DNA of 64,000 nucleotides from Adiantum capillus-veneris (taxonomy: Eukaryota; Streptophyta; Polypodiopsida; Polypodiales; Pteridaceae): assembly GCA_014529385.2 (NCBI GenBank), contig CM043950.1, positions 66,232,935 to 66,296,934 on the forward strand. The letters run 5' to 3'. Of this stretch, positions 24,411-37,151 are shown in pieces (within the stretch, counting starts at the first letter, position 1; each line of letters begins with the position of its first letter). The position numbers and the translations under genes are program-made. The notes beneath the pieces were generated by a model. The model saw nothing but the letters and a program-made list of their open reading frames with translations, was not told the DNA's origin and ran no database searches.

Positions 24411-24989
24411 TTTTCCTCTTTCCCCCTCAATAGTTTTTGGGACATTATCCTTTGGCTTGGGAGCTTGATAGATTAGAGACCAGTGGAGGTGGAGACCCTT
24501 TGAGCATCATATTATAAAGCTTATGCAAAAATCAAGGGGCCACACCTTAGCTGGCAGGCAGTCAGGTTCTCCCTTTGCTCTCATTCTTCCCCTGCAAGAG
24601 ATGAGAATGAATGCGGCTTGGGAGAGAAATTTTTAATAAAAAAAAGGTTGAGAGTGGCAAGAGAAAGGGAAATGGGGCTACTACATCAGAGAGGGACATG
24701 GATCCTCAAAAAAAGCTCCAAATAGAGCTTAGAAAGAGAAATTGTGAGGTGAGTGTACACTTTTCATGAGAGACTGCATGTAACATGTCGGTAGAACCAC
24801 TTCACAAAATCTTGAAGAAATATATTCTTTAAAAGAGAGAAATCTAGGGAGCCCCCCCTCACTGTGCTCAACATGGAGAAGCATAGGTTGTTGGGAATTA
24901 CTTCTCACCACCCTCAAAAGATATATTAGCCTTTTGATTTTGTATGTCATCAATAATATCATAGTCTTCAACACCTTGACCAAGAGGGT
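24411..24989. other. No gene recognised
   Basis: Unique-looking sequence between the 125-bp repeat and the Tat gag fragment. The short minus-strand frame at 24729-24995 has no recognisable motif. Confidence 0.4.
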
Positions 24990-25640
24990 AGTCATTTGGA
25001 CCTTTTTTTCTTTACCACCGCCTCTTCTTTCTCTCTATTTGATCATCTACTTTAGCCTTACCCTTCTTTTCTCTTGTTTCCCTCTCTTCTTTTTTATCTT
25101 TCTCATTATCATGCATGGATCTCTTATTGGCTAGCACATACACATCTTGTTGCTTAAGGGTAATGATGTCGTTAGTCCTACCTTCTCCATTTGCAGGCAA
25201 CAATTGAGGAAATTGTTGTTGCGGTGGTGCTCAAGTGTCTTCTCTCAATGACTTTCCTCTCTCGTTCCTTGACCTTGTCCATATAGGATACATCTCTTCT
25301 TGTCCCCTTCCTTGGCCTTGTCCATATAAGGGATACATCCCTCCTCGCTCTCTTGGTGGTTATCAAGACAATCAAGGGAAAGTGACCCTCTTCACCATAA
25401 TTGTAGCCTTTGTTCCCTGCCTCTCTCAGCTGGCCGCTCTTCTCTTTGATTTTTATCCATTATGTTAATCCTCATCAACACTTGAAATTATCTGGCAAGA
25501 TCAAGCAAAGCCCTTTCTATAGCAAGATTAGGACCTTGAATCACTTGCTCCACTCTATCATCCCCTACCATAGGAACCCTTGGTTGCACCACCACTCACT
25601 CAACATGTGTTATACCTTGCTCCCACCTTGGTTTGATATT
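24990..25640 (-). pseudogene. Tat-type gypsy gag fragment, second copy
   Basis: Minus-strand text at 25203-25012 (DVYVLANKRS then a charged Lys/Glu region ending RKKRRW) corresponds to the Gag C-terminal region of the Tat element at 31430-32011 (DIEVLANKRA ... RKRRHH). Nucleotide text at 25340-25400 also matches the zinc-knuckle region at 31830-31890 (tcttggtggttatcaagaca versus tcttggcggttgcggacaat). It is a separate decayed copy just outside the left LTR of that element, in the same orientation. Confidence 0.7.
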
Positions 25641-25888
25641 TTTGTGATGGAACAAAAGACACCATACACACACTCACACATCCTTCTACCTTAACACAAC
25701 ACAAGGAATTCCCTTAATTTCTTCACCTCACGCAAAACCACTCAAAAGTTAAATGAAATGCCTCCCTCCGACTCAATTTGAGCTCCAAACGTCTTGAACT
25801 AAAAGCCCTTGCCAACCCGAAGACACTATGAAGTGAGTTGAGTTGATCAAGGCTAGGAATCATAGTCGATGGCCACCAAAAGACACAA

Positions 25889-27535
25889 GAAGGACCATCA
25901 AAAACACAAAAATTCTTGGCCGCCCTCTGGGCCCTCTTAGGACCATTATGTGTGGCTTGCCCTAGCTTGCTCTTTGCTTGGCAATACTCTCTCTTTCACT
26001 CTCTCTCCCTCTTACCCCATGGGACACACGCCCCCCCTTCTATACCCATTAGGATTGCCCCTTACTCTCAGGCACATGGCAATCCCCTTGGAACTATCTC
26101 TCTTTCTCTCTTACTATTTCATATGGGAACCTCCCCTCCTCCCAAGAACTAGCAATATCGCTAGTTGGGGGGGGGGGGGGGGGGGACCTTATACTTCAAA
26201 AGGGAGCCCCCTTCTACGGCGTGGGAATGGCCGCCTGCCATTGTGCCACATCATCAACTGCCATCACTAGCGAGTCGCCTTTTGTCCTCCACCTGCCGTC
26301 GCGCGCTGCCCTGTGCACCACCATATCAGAGCCCGGAGAGCGCTTCGCCATCGCCACGGCTCCAAGGAGCTTGCTCACCACTATGATACACCAACTCACG
26401 CCCATGCCTTGGCCTATGTTTGGTGGCCTTTTGCCTCCAACTTGCTCATATGGGTTTTGCAGACGCCACGTTGAAACATATGGACACCCCCTCTTGGGAT
26501 GGGTTGGTAAAACCCACAAAAGAACATTTCCCCCCCCACCCACTTCACAAGCTTGCTATACCTTTCCTCGGGGTCAGCTTTTCAAGCCGCAAGAGCCAAT
26601 CAAGAACTCACCATGAGGACTTTGAACCCCATAATCTTTGCTGCCTCTTGACTCTCGTGTGGTCTTCAATCGAGAGCCCAAAAAATGGGGAAAAACATAT
26701 GTACTCACCTGCTCTTCGTTAGCCCTCAACTTTGACCCGTTGTAGCCTGCTGACCGGGAATCCGATTGACATGCAGTCAATTCCTATCTATTCCACAAAA
26801 AATGCATCACCCTTTAGAACTCTGTCGAGGCCCAAAAAATGCCAGATGGCACGATTTTCCATGCGGTCGACTCGGCCCATAACTTGCCCCCGCCAGAACT
26901 TCAACTAGCCACAACTTGCTATCCATAGCTCTTATCTACAATCTGAGAAGATAGGCATGCTCCATAATTCAAGCTCTACACACCTATCTGTTGACATCTA
27001 CTTGGGCCATTTGTCCCCAACTGCCCTGTCCATCGGGGATCTGCTAAACCTTCTAGCTTTGAACTTCAGTATCTTGAGCATCGGGGCTTCGTTTGACAAG
27101 CCGTCTGGACCCGCCTTTAGAGAACTCAAATACTACATTCTAGAGCACTGACTCAGCACTTTGGGCACCTTCACTTGCTATCCCAATTGAGCCATTCTTG
27201 AGCTTTTTGGCCTAAAAACCTGATTTAGACATACATTTCTGTTGCCACCAGTGTGCTCAGGGACTCCATACCTGCTCTAGCCTTCTGCATTGCACCTGCC
27301 TACACCCTTGGCCTGGCATAGACCACTTTCTTGCTTGAACCAACTTTGGCTGCACCATCATTGCCCAGTCCCCTTGTCGAACATTTATGTTCGACCAAAA
27401 GCATATTTACATAACTTTAAAAGTGGCACACCAAACTGACAACTCAAAACACTTGCAAAACCACAACCCTATGTATAGGCTATGTACAAAAGCTTTACTT
27501 CTCTCGCATACTGCATGCTTTAGGTGGGTTGTCCA
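25889..27535 (-). repeat. 3' LTR of the Tat element (left copy)
   Basis: Direct match to 33690-34890: both share ccattatgtgtrgcttgccc, taccccatgggacac, gggattgcc-like blocks and ctttgaacttca(g/a)tatcttgagca. The right edge is set by TGGACAACCC read on the minus strand at 27535, directly after a purine tract (AAGGGGGG at 27536-27542) that serves as polypurine tract. The left edge (about 25889) is where similarity to the right LTR fades. Positions 27074-27535 have no counterpart in the truncated right LTR. Confidence 0.8.
26167..26185. repeat. G19 homopolymer
   Basis: Nineteen consecutive G in the left LTR. The right LTR has ggggacggggggg at the same place, so the run is an LTR-borne G-rich patch that expanded. 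Assembly length may be unreliable. Confidence 0.9.
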
Positions 27536-27631
27536 CCCCCCTTGACTACAATTTGATGCACCTCAGGCACTAGATCCCTCCCAAAATACAACTGAAGCCA
27601 CACACCATTCACCCTGTTCCTAAGAAGCTTG

Positions 27632-28603
27632 TCATTTGCTCTTACCAATTGATAGGTCCCATTCGGAAAGGCCTTCTACACTCGGACCTGTCCACTTCTT
27701 CTTGAACTTCTTCTGGAACGTGAAATCTAGGTAACTTTTGTACTTCATGACCAAGTCTCCTTCCTCTATCCTCTTGTCTGGTAGGTTCTGATTGAACCTG
27801 GCAACCCGCTTCTCTCTTTGCTTCACATATTATTCAGTTGCTACCTCTCTGTCCATCTGCAAGGCCTCCAAATTGGCTATCTGATCCTGCAGAACTCCTT
27901 GTTGAGTGGAATTCACACACCACATACCTTTCAAAGCTCCTAAATGTGCATGCACCGGCAATACAGCCTTCTCACCCTAGACTAGCTTGAACGGAGTGAA
28001 ATTTGTAGCTACTTTCAATAGGACATCCTATACGCCCATAGACACTTCTCTAGATTTGTTTCCCACTTAGACTCCTACTTATACATGTACTTTGTTAACA
28101 TTTTGATGATTTTCCATTAGCACTCTCGACTAGACCATTGCATTGGGGGTGATAGGGTGAGGAAACCGATGTTGAATCTTTAGCTTTTCCACTAATGCAC
28201 TCATGAGCTTGCTTCTAAACCCTTGACCCCTATCAGAAACTAACAACCATGGAACACCATAATGGCAACAAATGTTATCGAACACAAATTGAGCCACCAC
28301 ATTAGCATTCACTTCCTTCATAGCTTTGGCCTTGACCCACCTTGTAAGGTAGTCACTGGCTACTACTACGTACTTCTTACCACTTGTAGACTTTAAGAGA
28401 GGACCTATGGCATTTAGACCCCACTTCTCAAAATCACTTTGTGCAATGATGGCACCTTGTGAGTTCGCTACCAGTCGTCTTTCACCTATAGTTTGACAAT
28501 CGTGGCACTTTTGCACCAATAATGCACGTCCTTCACTATGGAAGGCCACCAAAAGCTTTCTCTCAGCACTCAAAACAGAACTGTTCTTTGCCCTGATGTC
28601 CAC
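27632..28603 (-). pseudogene. Tat integrase core and C-terminal part, broken
   Basis: The 157-residue segment 28603-28130 contains KCHDCQ (end of the zinc-binding HHCC domain), EKWGLNAIGP, where the first catalytic Asp of the D,D,E triad is Asn (codon at 28414-28412), then LLVSDRGQGF, the second catalytic Asp. Text around PHPITPNAMV precedes the Glu. A further segment, 27826-27632, reads RFNQNLPDKRIEEGDLVMKY and KKKWTGP, the basic C-terminal domain with a GP(Y/F)-like motif. Integrase would insert element cDNA; the Asn change alone should inactivate it. Confidence 0.85.
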
Positions 28604-29342
28604 TTTCTTTGTGGCATTTCTCCAACACCATACCTATCTCTTCTTTATACATCACCCTTCTTAGCACTCTGTCACGCCCATAGTTCATTATATCTTCACC
28701 TACCAGTGTGAATTTGCGGGCTTTTTGCACCACTCTTTTTTCTTGCAACTTGGACAAACCCTCTAGACACTGCCCTATACTCAAAAACCCTTCAATCTCC
28801 TTTAGAGTCTCCCTACCTACATAAGTGGTTGGGACCACATATAGACCTGCAACATGCACCGGTACTTTGCTACTTGCTAACTGGTCTGCCTCTTGGTTAT
28901 GCTCTCTCCTTATATGCTTGAATTGAACCTCTTCAAAAGACCTTAGCCTTTTCTTGATGGAAAAGAACCAATGCTTCAAAGAATCCCGCTTTACCTGCCA
29001 TTGGCCTAGCAGTTGCTTGATGACTAGCAATGCATCTCCCTTCACCACAAACCTGGAAATGCCGCACTCTATACACTAGTTTGAACCCAAATGCAGAGTG
29101 AGATAATCCACCTCATCATTGGTGTGGACATCCTCCAGATCATACGCCTTCAAAAATATATCTTTGCCTTGTGGGTCGTGTATCATCACACCTCCTCCTG
29201 CCTTCTGCACTACCCTTTGATATGCTCCATTGAACCACATTGTAAAAGCATTCTCCAAATCAGGCTCCTCCTTAGCTTCATATTGCAGCACCCTTGGATA
29301 GGCTGGCAAATCGATGACCTTGCTGACAAGAATGTCCGCCAA
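28563..29342 (-). pseudogene. Second (archaeal-type) RNase H plus integrase zinc region
   Basis: Text in order: FTMWFNGAYQ...AGGGVMIHDPQG (29342-29076) and KGDALLVIKQLLGQWQV, then FKHIRREHNQEADQLAS (29048 onward). This is the layout of the additional RNase H of Tat elements: first acidic position in a DGA-like box (NGA here), HIxRExNxxAD at the end. The same segment continues to HKESGHQGKEQFC, the His part of the integrase zinc domain. The first acidic residue appears as Asn, consistent with decay. Confidence 0.8.
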
Positions 29343-29348
29343 GTGCGA

Positions 29349-29663
29349 TCAACTTGTGTGATCTACCTTGAACTCAAACTCGAACTCTTGCAGCTCCAAC
29401 ACCCACTTCATAATTCTCCTTCCTGGCTTCAAATGTAGCACTACCTCTGGCAATAGATTGTTAGCTGTCAACACAAAAAATTTGTGCACAAGCAAATGCA
29501 CCTTAAACTTCCTGCAAGCGAAGACTAAAGCCATCACCCATTGCTCTGCTTCGGTGTAGGTAGTCTCTCTTGGGCTAATCACTTTGCTCTCAAAGTATAT
29601 CGGCTTGTAGCTTCTCCCTACCTTTTGCAGTAAAACCGCTCCAATAGCAATCGTGCCTATCAT
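29349..29663 (-). pseudogene. Tat RT-associated RNase H fragment
   Basis: 104 residues with IGAVLLQKVG, KPIYFESKVISPRETTYTEAE and a tail ending FEFEFKVDHTS. These match the Ty3/gypsy RNase H, where the Asp start, the Glu of YTxAE and the (V/I)DH(R/T) end are landmarks. The conserved TDH near the middle reads TANN. It follows RT in the usual order. Confidence 0.85.
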
Positions 29664-29869
29664 CGTAGACTCATAAAAGTCATCCTCTCAATTTGGAGGA
29701 CATACCACTGGCAACTGACACAAATTTTCCTTGACCCTATCAAAAGCTTCCAGAGCTTCCTCGTCCCACTCATAACCGTGCACCTGTTGGGCTCTCTTTT
29801 GAAGTGGATGCACATATTGTGACAACATCCAAAGCTTATGAACAAACAAATCCAAACCTGAGCATCTGA

Positions 29870-30560
29870 TGGTGACTCCATCCACACCAATGCCTTCACT
29901 TTTTTGGGATCAGCCTCTATACCATTCTACAACACCACATGACCCAACAATTGTGCTCGAGGTTGTGCTAGCTTGCACTTCTTGGGGTTTAGTTGACCTC
30001 CTTCTTCATCAAGCCTTTGAAAGCATAATTACAGCTTTGATAGGTGCTCACCTCTTGAACTATAACATCCTATATCATCCATGAAAACCCTGATAAAGCG
30101 GCCCAAGTATGAACCAAATACCCTGTTCATCCAATCTTGGAAGGTGGCATATGCATTCACCAATTCGAATGGCATCCTGTAAGCAAAACAACCCCGTGGA
30201 GCTATGAATGTGGTCTTCAGCTATGCTTTGAGTGCAATCCTTAACTAAAAATATCCCAAAAATCCATCCATAATTGAGTATCTCTCGTGCCCAGCCACTT
30301 GGTTTAGGATCTTGTCTTGAAACAGCAGTAAATGGTGATTTCTCTTGGTTGGTGCATTGAGTGGCTTGTAGTTGACACACACTCTCCCTTTCCCATTCTT
30401 CTTAGGGGTTATAATCATTGGTGAGACCCACTATGACTCTTTCACAGGGTATATGATGCCTGCATCCAGCCACTTATTAATCTCCTGCCAAAGGGCCTCC
30501 TTTTGAATTTCCCCTACCTCCTCAGCTTTTGTGCTTTAGGTCTATGTCCCTCCTTGAGAA
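29870..30560 (-). pseudogene. Tat reverse transcriptase, heavily broken
   Basis: Joining frames by eye gives FELVNAYATFQDWMN (motif B region) and VFMDDIG, the FxDD catalytic box, around 30090-30067. Frameshifts and stops lie between motifs. Upstream, 30800-30573 encodes the protease-RT spacer (LFAMEYKHL). RT would synthesise element cDNA in virus-like particles; no continuous frame remains. Confidence 0.8.
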
Positions 30561-30793
30561 AAATCTTGTGCTCTACCCCTTTTTTGCACCACACAAATGC
30601 TTGTATTCCATCGCAAACAGGTTTGGATACGACTCACACAGTTGAACATAACTCTCTTTCTCACCCTTGGTCAAATCTTCACTTAACATGCTTGCAACCT
30701 CCTCTATGCTTAAACCATGAGTTTGAGGTTGCATACCTTTTTCTTTAGGAGGGGAGTCATATATGGTGACTCCAAATAAATCTACATCTACCC

Positions 30794-31436
30794 TCAGCAT
30801 GTCGTCCTCGCTCTCCTCTCCTTTGTGCTAGTGTATCTTTCATCATAGGCCATCTCCATCTCGTACTCGTAGCTCGTCATGTCACCTTCATCTTTAGCTT
30901 CCATAGGACGAGAGCTGCTCTCTTTGGTCTTTAGATCTAGCACAACCTGCCTACCTTTCTCTTTGTCAGGCAAGGTGAACACTTTGCTCTCCCAATCCTG
31001 CTTAGCACCGATTGCCAAAAGCCACGGCCTACCTAAAATGATTGGATAAGCATTATCTCGTGCCTTCATCACAAAAAAGTCTATCAGGCACTCTATGCCC
31101 ATCACCTTGACCTTCACATCTTGAGCCACACTCAGACACCTAGCTTTAGTATGGTTGGCCATCCTCATATGCACATTTGACTTTGCTACTTCCTTGACTC
31201 TTGTCTCCTTCATAGCTTCTTCGTCTCATGACACAAACCTGCACTCCACCGTCTATGTAGGCATGTACCTGCATCCTTTTCTCTATAACATCATCCACCA
31301 GTGGAAGGACATCAGTGGGGCTACCTACCCTCAAAGCCATGTTTTGCACCGTGTTCACATTCCCCTTAGCTCTTGGCAGACTGGTGCTAACCCTCGTAGA
31401 CCACTGCCTCCTCAATTTTGGATTTAAAGCTAACAA
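30794..31436 (-). pseudogene. Tat aspartic protease region, broken
   Basis: Segments 31436-31146 and 31213-30794 are in different frames. YIDGGVQVCVM gives an active-site-like D-G-G, and YPIILGRPWLLAIGA is the flap/ILGRPWL signature of Tat proteases. It lies between gag and RT as expected. Confidence 0.8.
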
Positions 31437-32767
31437 AACTGACCAAACGTAATGTTTGCTTTTGGATTTTGAACATCACTTACCAGGTTGTACTCGGAAT
31501 AGCCACGCCCTAATTGGAAATCTGCTTGGTTTATCTTGTGGTGTCTCCTTTTTCTAGGCTCAAGCTGCTCTCTACCTTCATACACCTTCTCTTTGCCCTT
31601 GCGAGCTCTGGTTTCATGCTTTGTCTCTATCTCTCTCTCCGCTCTTGCCCTCTTGTTGGCCAAAACCTCAATATCCTGCTTATCCACCCCGATAATGTTC
31701 ACTCTTGAGACTTCACCTCCATTTGGCAAATTTGGTTGCACAAGATTCTCCACCGCTTGTTCTCTTGGACCATTGAACTGCCCTTGACCTCGACCTCTAC
31801 CAAACATCGGGTAAATGCCTCCTCTTTCTCTTGGCGGTTGCGGACAATCAAGCACATAGTGCCCCTCTTCTCCACAGTTGTAGCACCTACCTGGCAGCGG
31901 CCTTGCCCTGCCTCTCACTCCTCTTGGTTGTCCTCTATCCATCATGCTTAGCCGCAACTCCTGTATTTTCTTGGACAAATCCTGCACCGTGTGTACCCAA
32001 TTTTGCGGCACAACGGCTACCCCTCAATTTTTGTGATTTTCTTCGTGCATAGCCTCCCTCAGACTCTGCGGTTGAAGGGGGGCCATCGTCTTGTAGCCCA
32101 CCACACCTTGCTCTATCTTCTTCTTTATCTTTCTGCTTTTTGATCGTGCAATTGCTACCACACCATTGTAATTTTTTGGGTTCTGAAAATCGACTTTCTC
32201 TCTCACCTTAGGGTGCAGACACGCCATGAATTTGTCCAGCTTGAAGTAATCCCCATTAGCCAATTGCATGGCTGGTGCTAATTCTGCCCAACACTCTTCA
32301 AAATGACCCAAAAACAAATCGAACTCTTCAGTTACATCTTGTTTAAGCACCTTCAGCTTTGCATCCATCTCGACTAGGGATGGCTCTTTGCAAAAGTCGT
32401 GAAGAAACCTTGCCCATAGAGCCGGCCATGCTTGTCTCAGCTTGCCTTCCAGAGCTTCATACCAAAATTTAGCTTTTCCACGCATCACCAAAGGAAATGT
32501 CTGCATTTTTCTATCCTTGTTTGGCATAGGCAATGATCGCATATATAGCTTGAAATCCAATTTCCACTCGTCAGGGCCCTCCTCGCCTATGAAAATTGAT
32601 CCATAGCTTTGAGCCGCCATGACTTCCAACGCAAAAAATTGCTTCTTTTCAATCAACTGGGAGCAATCAATGTGCTCCTCCATGGAGGCACCAGAAGATG
32701 GAGAGGGGGAATGGGGGAACACACCCGGCACAACAACAAAGGCCTCTCTATAGCTCAGGGTATCCAC
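31430..32767 (-). pseudogene. Tat gag with CCHC zinc knuckle
   Basis: The first part (32767-32024, 247 residues) has a retrotransposon Gag core: LYMRSLPMPNKDRKMQTFP and KFWYEAL, then ARFLHDFCKEPS. After a frame change, 32011-31430 contains RCYNCGEEGHYVLDCP, a perfect Cys-X2-Cys-X4-His-X4-Cys knuckle (about 31906-31865), then a basic region. Gag packages element RNA into cytoplasmic particles. The start Met at 32767 is the first in frame, but upstream leader and LTR are decayed, so translation is unlikely. Confidence 0.85.
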
Positions 32768-33602
<835 letters not shown>

Positions 33603-33689
33603 TTGCTTGGACACTTTGAATTCTCTCTTCTCTAGCACCCTCCTTTTCACCTCTTGGACCCGGTCTTGGAGTGGCCCTTTGCTTTGCCC

Positions 33690-34890
33690 GACCATCATCC
33701 TACTTTCTTGGCCGCACTCTGTGGGCTCTCTCAGGACCATTATGTGTAGCTTGCCCTAGATTTCTCTTTGCCTAGCAATACTCTCTCTTTCACTCTCTCT
33801 TCCTCTTACCCCATGGGACACGTCCCCCCTTCTATACCCACTAGGATTGCCCCTTACTCTCAGACACATGGCGGTCCCCTTGGAACTGTCTCTCTCTCGC
33901 TCGCTCGCTATTTCATATGGGAACCTCCCCTCATCCCAAGCACTAGCAATATCGTTAGTGGGGACGGGGGGGTGACCTTATACTTCAAAAGGGAGCCTCC
34001 TTCTAGGACATGGGAACATCCACCGGCCATTGTGCCACATCATCAACTGCCATCACTGGTGAGTTGCCTTTTGTCCTCCACGTGCCGCCAATGCTAGACA
34101 AAAGCCGTCGCGTGCTACCCTGTGCGCCACCATAGCAGAGCTCAGAGCACTTCGCCATTGCTACAGCTCCAAGGAGCTTGCTCACCACTACGATACACCA
34201 ACTCACACCCATGCCTTGGCCTATGGTTGGTGGCCTTTTGCCTCCAGCTTCCTCATATGGGTTTTGCAAACGCCACGTGAGAGGCAGCATATGGACGCCC
34301 CCTCTTGGGATGGGTTGGGAAACCCCACAAAAGAACATCCCCCCCCCCCCCACTTCACAAGCTTGCTATACCTTGCATCGGGGTCGGTCTTTCAAGCTGC
34401 AAGAGCCGGTCAAGAACTCACCATGAGGACTTTGAACCCCATAATCTTTGCCACCTCTTGACTCTCTTCTGGTCTTGAATCGAGAGCCCAAAAAATCGGG
34501 AAAAAACATCTGTACTCACCTGCTCTTCGTTAGCCCTAAACTTTGACCCGTCGTAGCCTGCTGATTGGGAATCCGATTGACACGCAGTCAGTTCCTATCT
34601 ATTCCACACGAAATGCATCACCCTCTAGAACTCTATCCAGGCCCAAAAAATGCTAGATGGCACAATTTCCCATGCGGTCGACTCAACCCATAACTCGCCC
34701 TAGCAAAACTTCAAGTAGCCATAACTTCTTATCCAGAGCTCTGATCTGCAATCTGAGAAGACAATCATGCTCCATAATTTGAGCTCTACACACTTATCTG
34801 CTGACATCTACCTAGGCCATCTGTCCCTAGCTACCCTGTCTGTCGGGGATATGCTAAATCTTCTAACTTTGAACTTCAATATCTTGAGCA
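33690..34890 (-). repeat. 5' LTR of the Tat element (right copy, truncated)
   Basis: Matches 25889-27073 with about 10 percent divergence and small indels. It stops at ...atcttgagca (34890), where the left LTR continues for another 460 bp, so the outer part of this LTR was lost when the Penelope-like repeat came to lie here. Confidence 0.8.
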
Positions 34891-35284
34891 CCCTCATTCT
34901 AGTATACAATGATATTGATCCAATAAATAATTTTTTCCCAAGTGGTAGGAGCAAGTGTACTATCTGAGACACAATACGTTTAAGCCAAAAAAGATTCCAA
35001 GAAAGGATAATTTCCTCACTTGCATTCAGCCAAACAAGACTATAGATTCATTAGCCTTGGATGTGTATTACAAGTGTGAATGGACTATATTAGTTGTTAT
35101 CCATGTCCACCTTCCAAGTCTTTTTACTTAAAACCACTATCCAAAGTATTCATGTCTTTTGGTTCTTTAGTTTTAAATGTGAAAAAAAGTTTATCTCATT
35201 TACTGGCAATAATTGTATGTATAGTTTCTATATAGTCCAATTTTTATAAGACCTTAAATAGATATTTAACATATATATCATTTT

Positions 35285-35312
35285 GATCAAAAGGCCATCA
35301 CCCCTTTTGATC
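35285..35312. repeat. Hairpin GATCAAAAGG / CCTTTTGATC
   Basis: Perfect 10-bp stem with an 8-base loop. It is retained in the other R copy near 54797-54824 (there with loop ccattacc), although the copies differ elsewhere by about 7 percent. A function in PLE RNA is possible but unproven. Confidence 0.6.
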
Positions 35313-36074
35313 CAAGTGTCCACTTTTAACCCATAGGTTAGTTTTTCAAATATTGTTTTGCCATATTGTCAGGCCCAAATTCCTAAGTAGCATAAAGCAT
35401 AAAGTGCCATAATTAACAACTTGAGATATGTACCAAAACATCCCTTTTTAAAGCGTCGATTCTGGCTAAGTAAAAACCAAAACTCGTAGGCCCACATACG
35501 CATATCGAATCCGAATTACCTCAATCTGTATGTGTTGTGATAAAGATAGAAATTTGTTAAATCTATCCTAGCTTAAACTAATTTCACATTAATAAACAAC
35601 CTTTTTTTTTAAATGGCATTTTTTAAGCGGTAGAATAGCCAGATATGAACCTGATATCAATGTTTTATCAAACCATATTCCCCACAGCTTTTTTCACATA
35701 ATATTTGTCCTTCGGGGCCAACTTTACCTTTACTAGTGTCAAAGGAAAAAACCAAAATTATAAGTTGCGTATTATCAAGACAGACCAGTCTCACGACAAT
35801 AACCAGTACCAAAGATCTCCTTTATTTTACTGTCCAACCACAGAATCACCTAGTCCCAGGACTATGATTATGCAAGGGTATCTAGAAGCCTCATTCATAC
35901 GGCAATACACAAGTTTACCAAATTTTTTTGGGTCATAACCCACAGTTATGAAAAAACCAACTACCTACCATACAAAAGCCAAAAAAATATAACTAATCAG
36001 TGTGATCAGTTCGTGGATTAAAAGGCCATTAATCCCCTCAATGAACATCACTAGTCTTATAAAAAAACACTCAA

Positions 36075-36310
36075 TTCATGCACAGTATGCAGTCATGGCA
36101 TAATATCCAAAAAAACCAGTTAAAGCCAGTCGATAACTCCGTGAATGGAAGAAAAAAACCCATCCTAGTTCATGCACAGTATGTAGTCGCGGCATAATAT
36201 CCAAGAAAACCATCCTACAAGCAATCAATTCATGCACAGTACGTAGTCGCGACAGAGTATCCCAAAATAACCCGTTTAAAGCAAGTTAATAACTATGCAA
36301 ATAGCAAAAA
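36075..36310. repeat. Three short tandem sub-repeats inside R
   Basis: Each begins ttcatgcacagta(t/c)g(c/t)agt and contains cataatatcc(a/c)a; starts at 36075, 36169 and 36229. The same triplication is in the right R copy (about 55630-55850), so it predates the duplication of R. Confidence 0.8.
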
Positions 36311-36465
36311 ATAACCCCAACTTATCATAGTAACAGGACCGGCCTGAGGTGGTAGTTCAACAATCTCCATAGCAGCACAGTAAAAAAGCCCTCACACCTC
36401 ACTTTGTAATACACATGCAAAGAAAGAATACACACAAACTAAGTGAGGGACTTGAAGCACCCTCA

Positions 36466-36476
36466 CCTTTTATAGG
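36466..36476 (-). promoter_or_regulatory. TATA box in left R copy
   Basis: Plus-strand ccttttatagg reads CCTATAAAAGG on the minus strand. It lies about 110 bp downstream (minus direction) of a long CT tract, and TATA box and tract are conserved in both R copies. From this position transcription would run leftward through R. Confidence 0.55.
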
Positions 36477-36579
36477 TCATTCGATTTGCTCACGTGAGAA
36501 GACGCTCCCACGATCTGAGTCTTTGGTGGCTACAGGTTCCCAAGCCGCCTCATGGCCTGTTGCCCTGCTCGTGTACTAG

Positions 36580-36688
<109 letters not shown>

Positions 36689-36932
36689 ATGTAAGCGTCC
36701 GCAGTAGGCTGCGGTGCATAGCAATACAGTCAAGGGGGACAAAGAGAGTGAGGGCGTGAAATACTAGGGTAGTAATGAAGGCCATGTTTTATGCATAATA
36801 TCTATAGGGGTGGGTATATTAGAAGGGAGAGGCATGCCCCCCCCCCCAAAAAAAAAACTAGAATCGTACTATATTTTTTCTGGTAAAATTGAGGAAACTA
36901 GAGTAAGGTAAGTAGTAACCTTTGTGACGAGA

Positions 36933-36964
<32 letters not shown>

Positions 36965-36971
36965 ATAAGTA

Positions 36972-37016
<45 letters not shown>
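36933..37016. repeat. (AT)13 and (TG)20 tracts at the R boundary
   Basis: AT tract 36933-36958, then ttgttgtataagtatacatg, then TG tract 36976-37016. Homology between the two R copies stops within the TG tract. Confidence 0.9.
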
Positions 37017-37018
<2 letters not shown>

Positions 37019-37151
37019 CCGCCCTGTCCCCCGAGACACCATACACAATGCGTTGATAGTAGGCCCATTGTGAATGGGCCTACTACCTAATCACATAAAT
37101 GAGGTTTTTGTGGTTGAAATGTAAGCCTAGCCAATCGTTTTGAGAAAGGGA

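Noticed and set aside
26165-26722. Plus-strand frames of 73-131 residues
   Set aside because: They lie inside the left Tat LTR and have partial counterparts in the right LTR; no protein motif.
36858-37046. Minus-strand frame of 62 residues through CA and AT tracts
   Set aside because: Repeat artefact at the R boundary.
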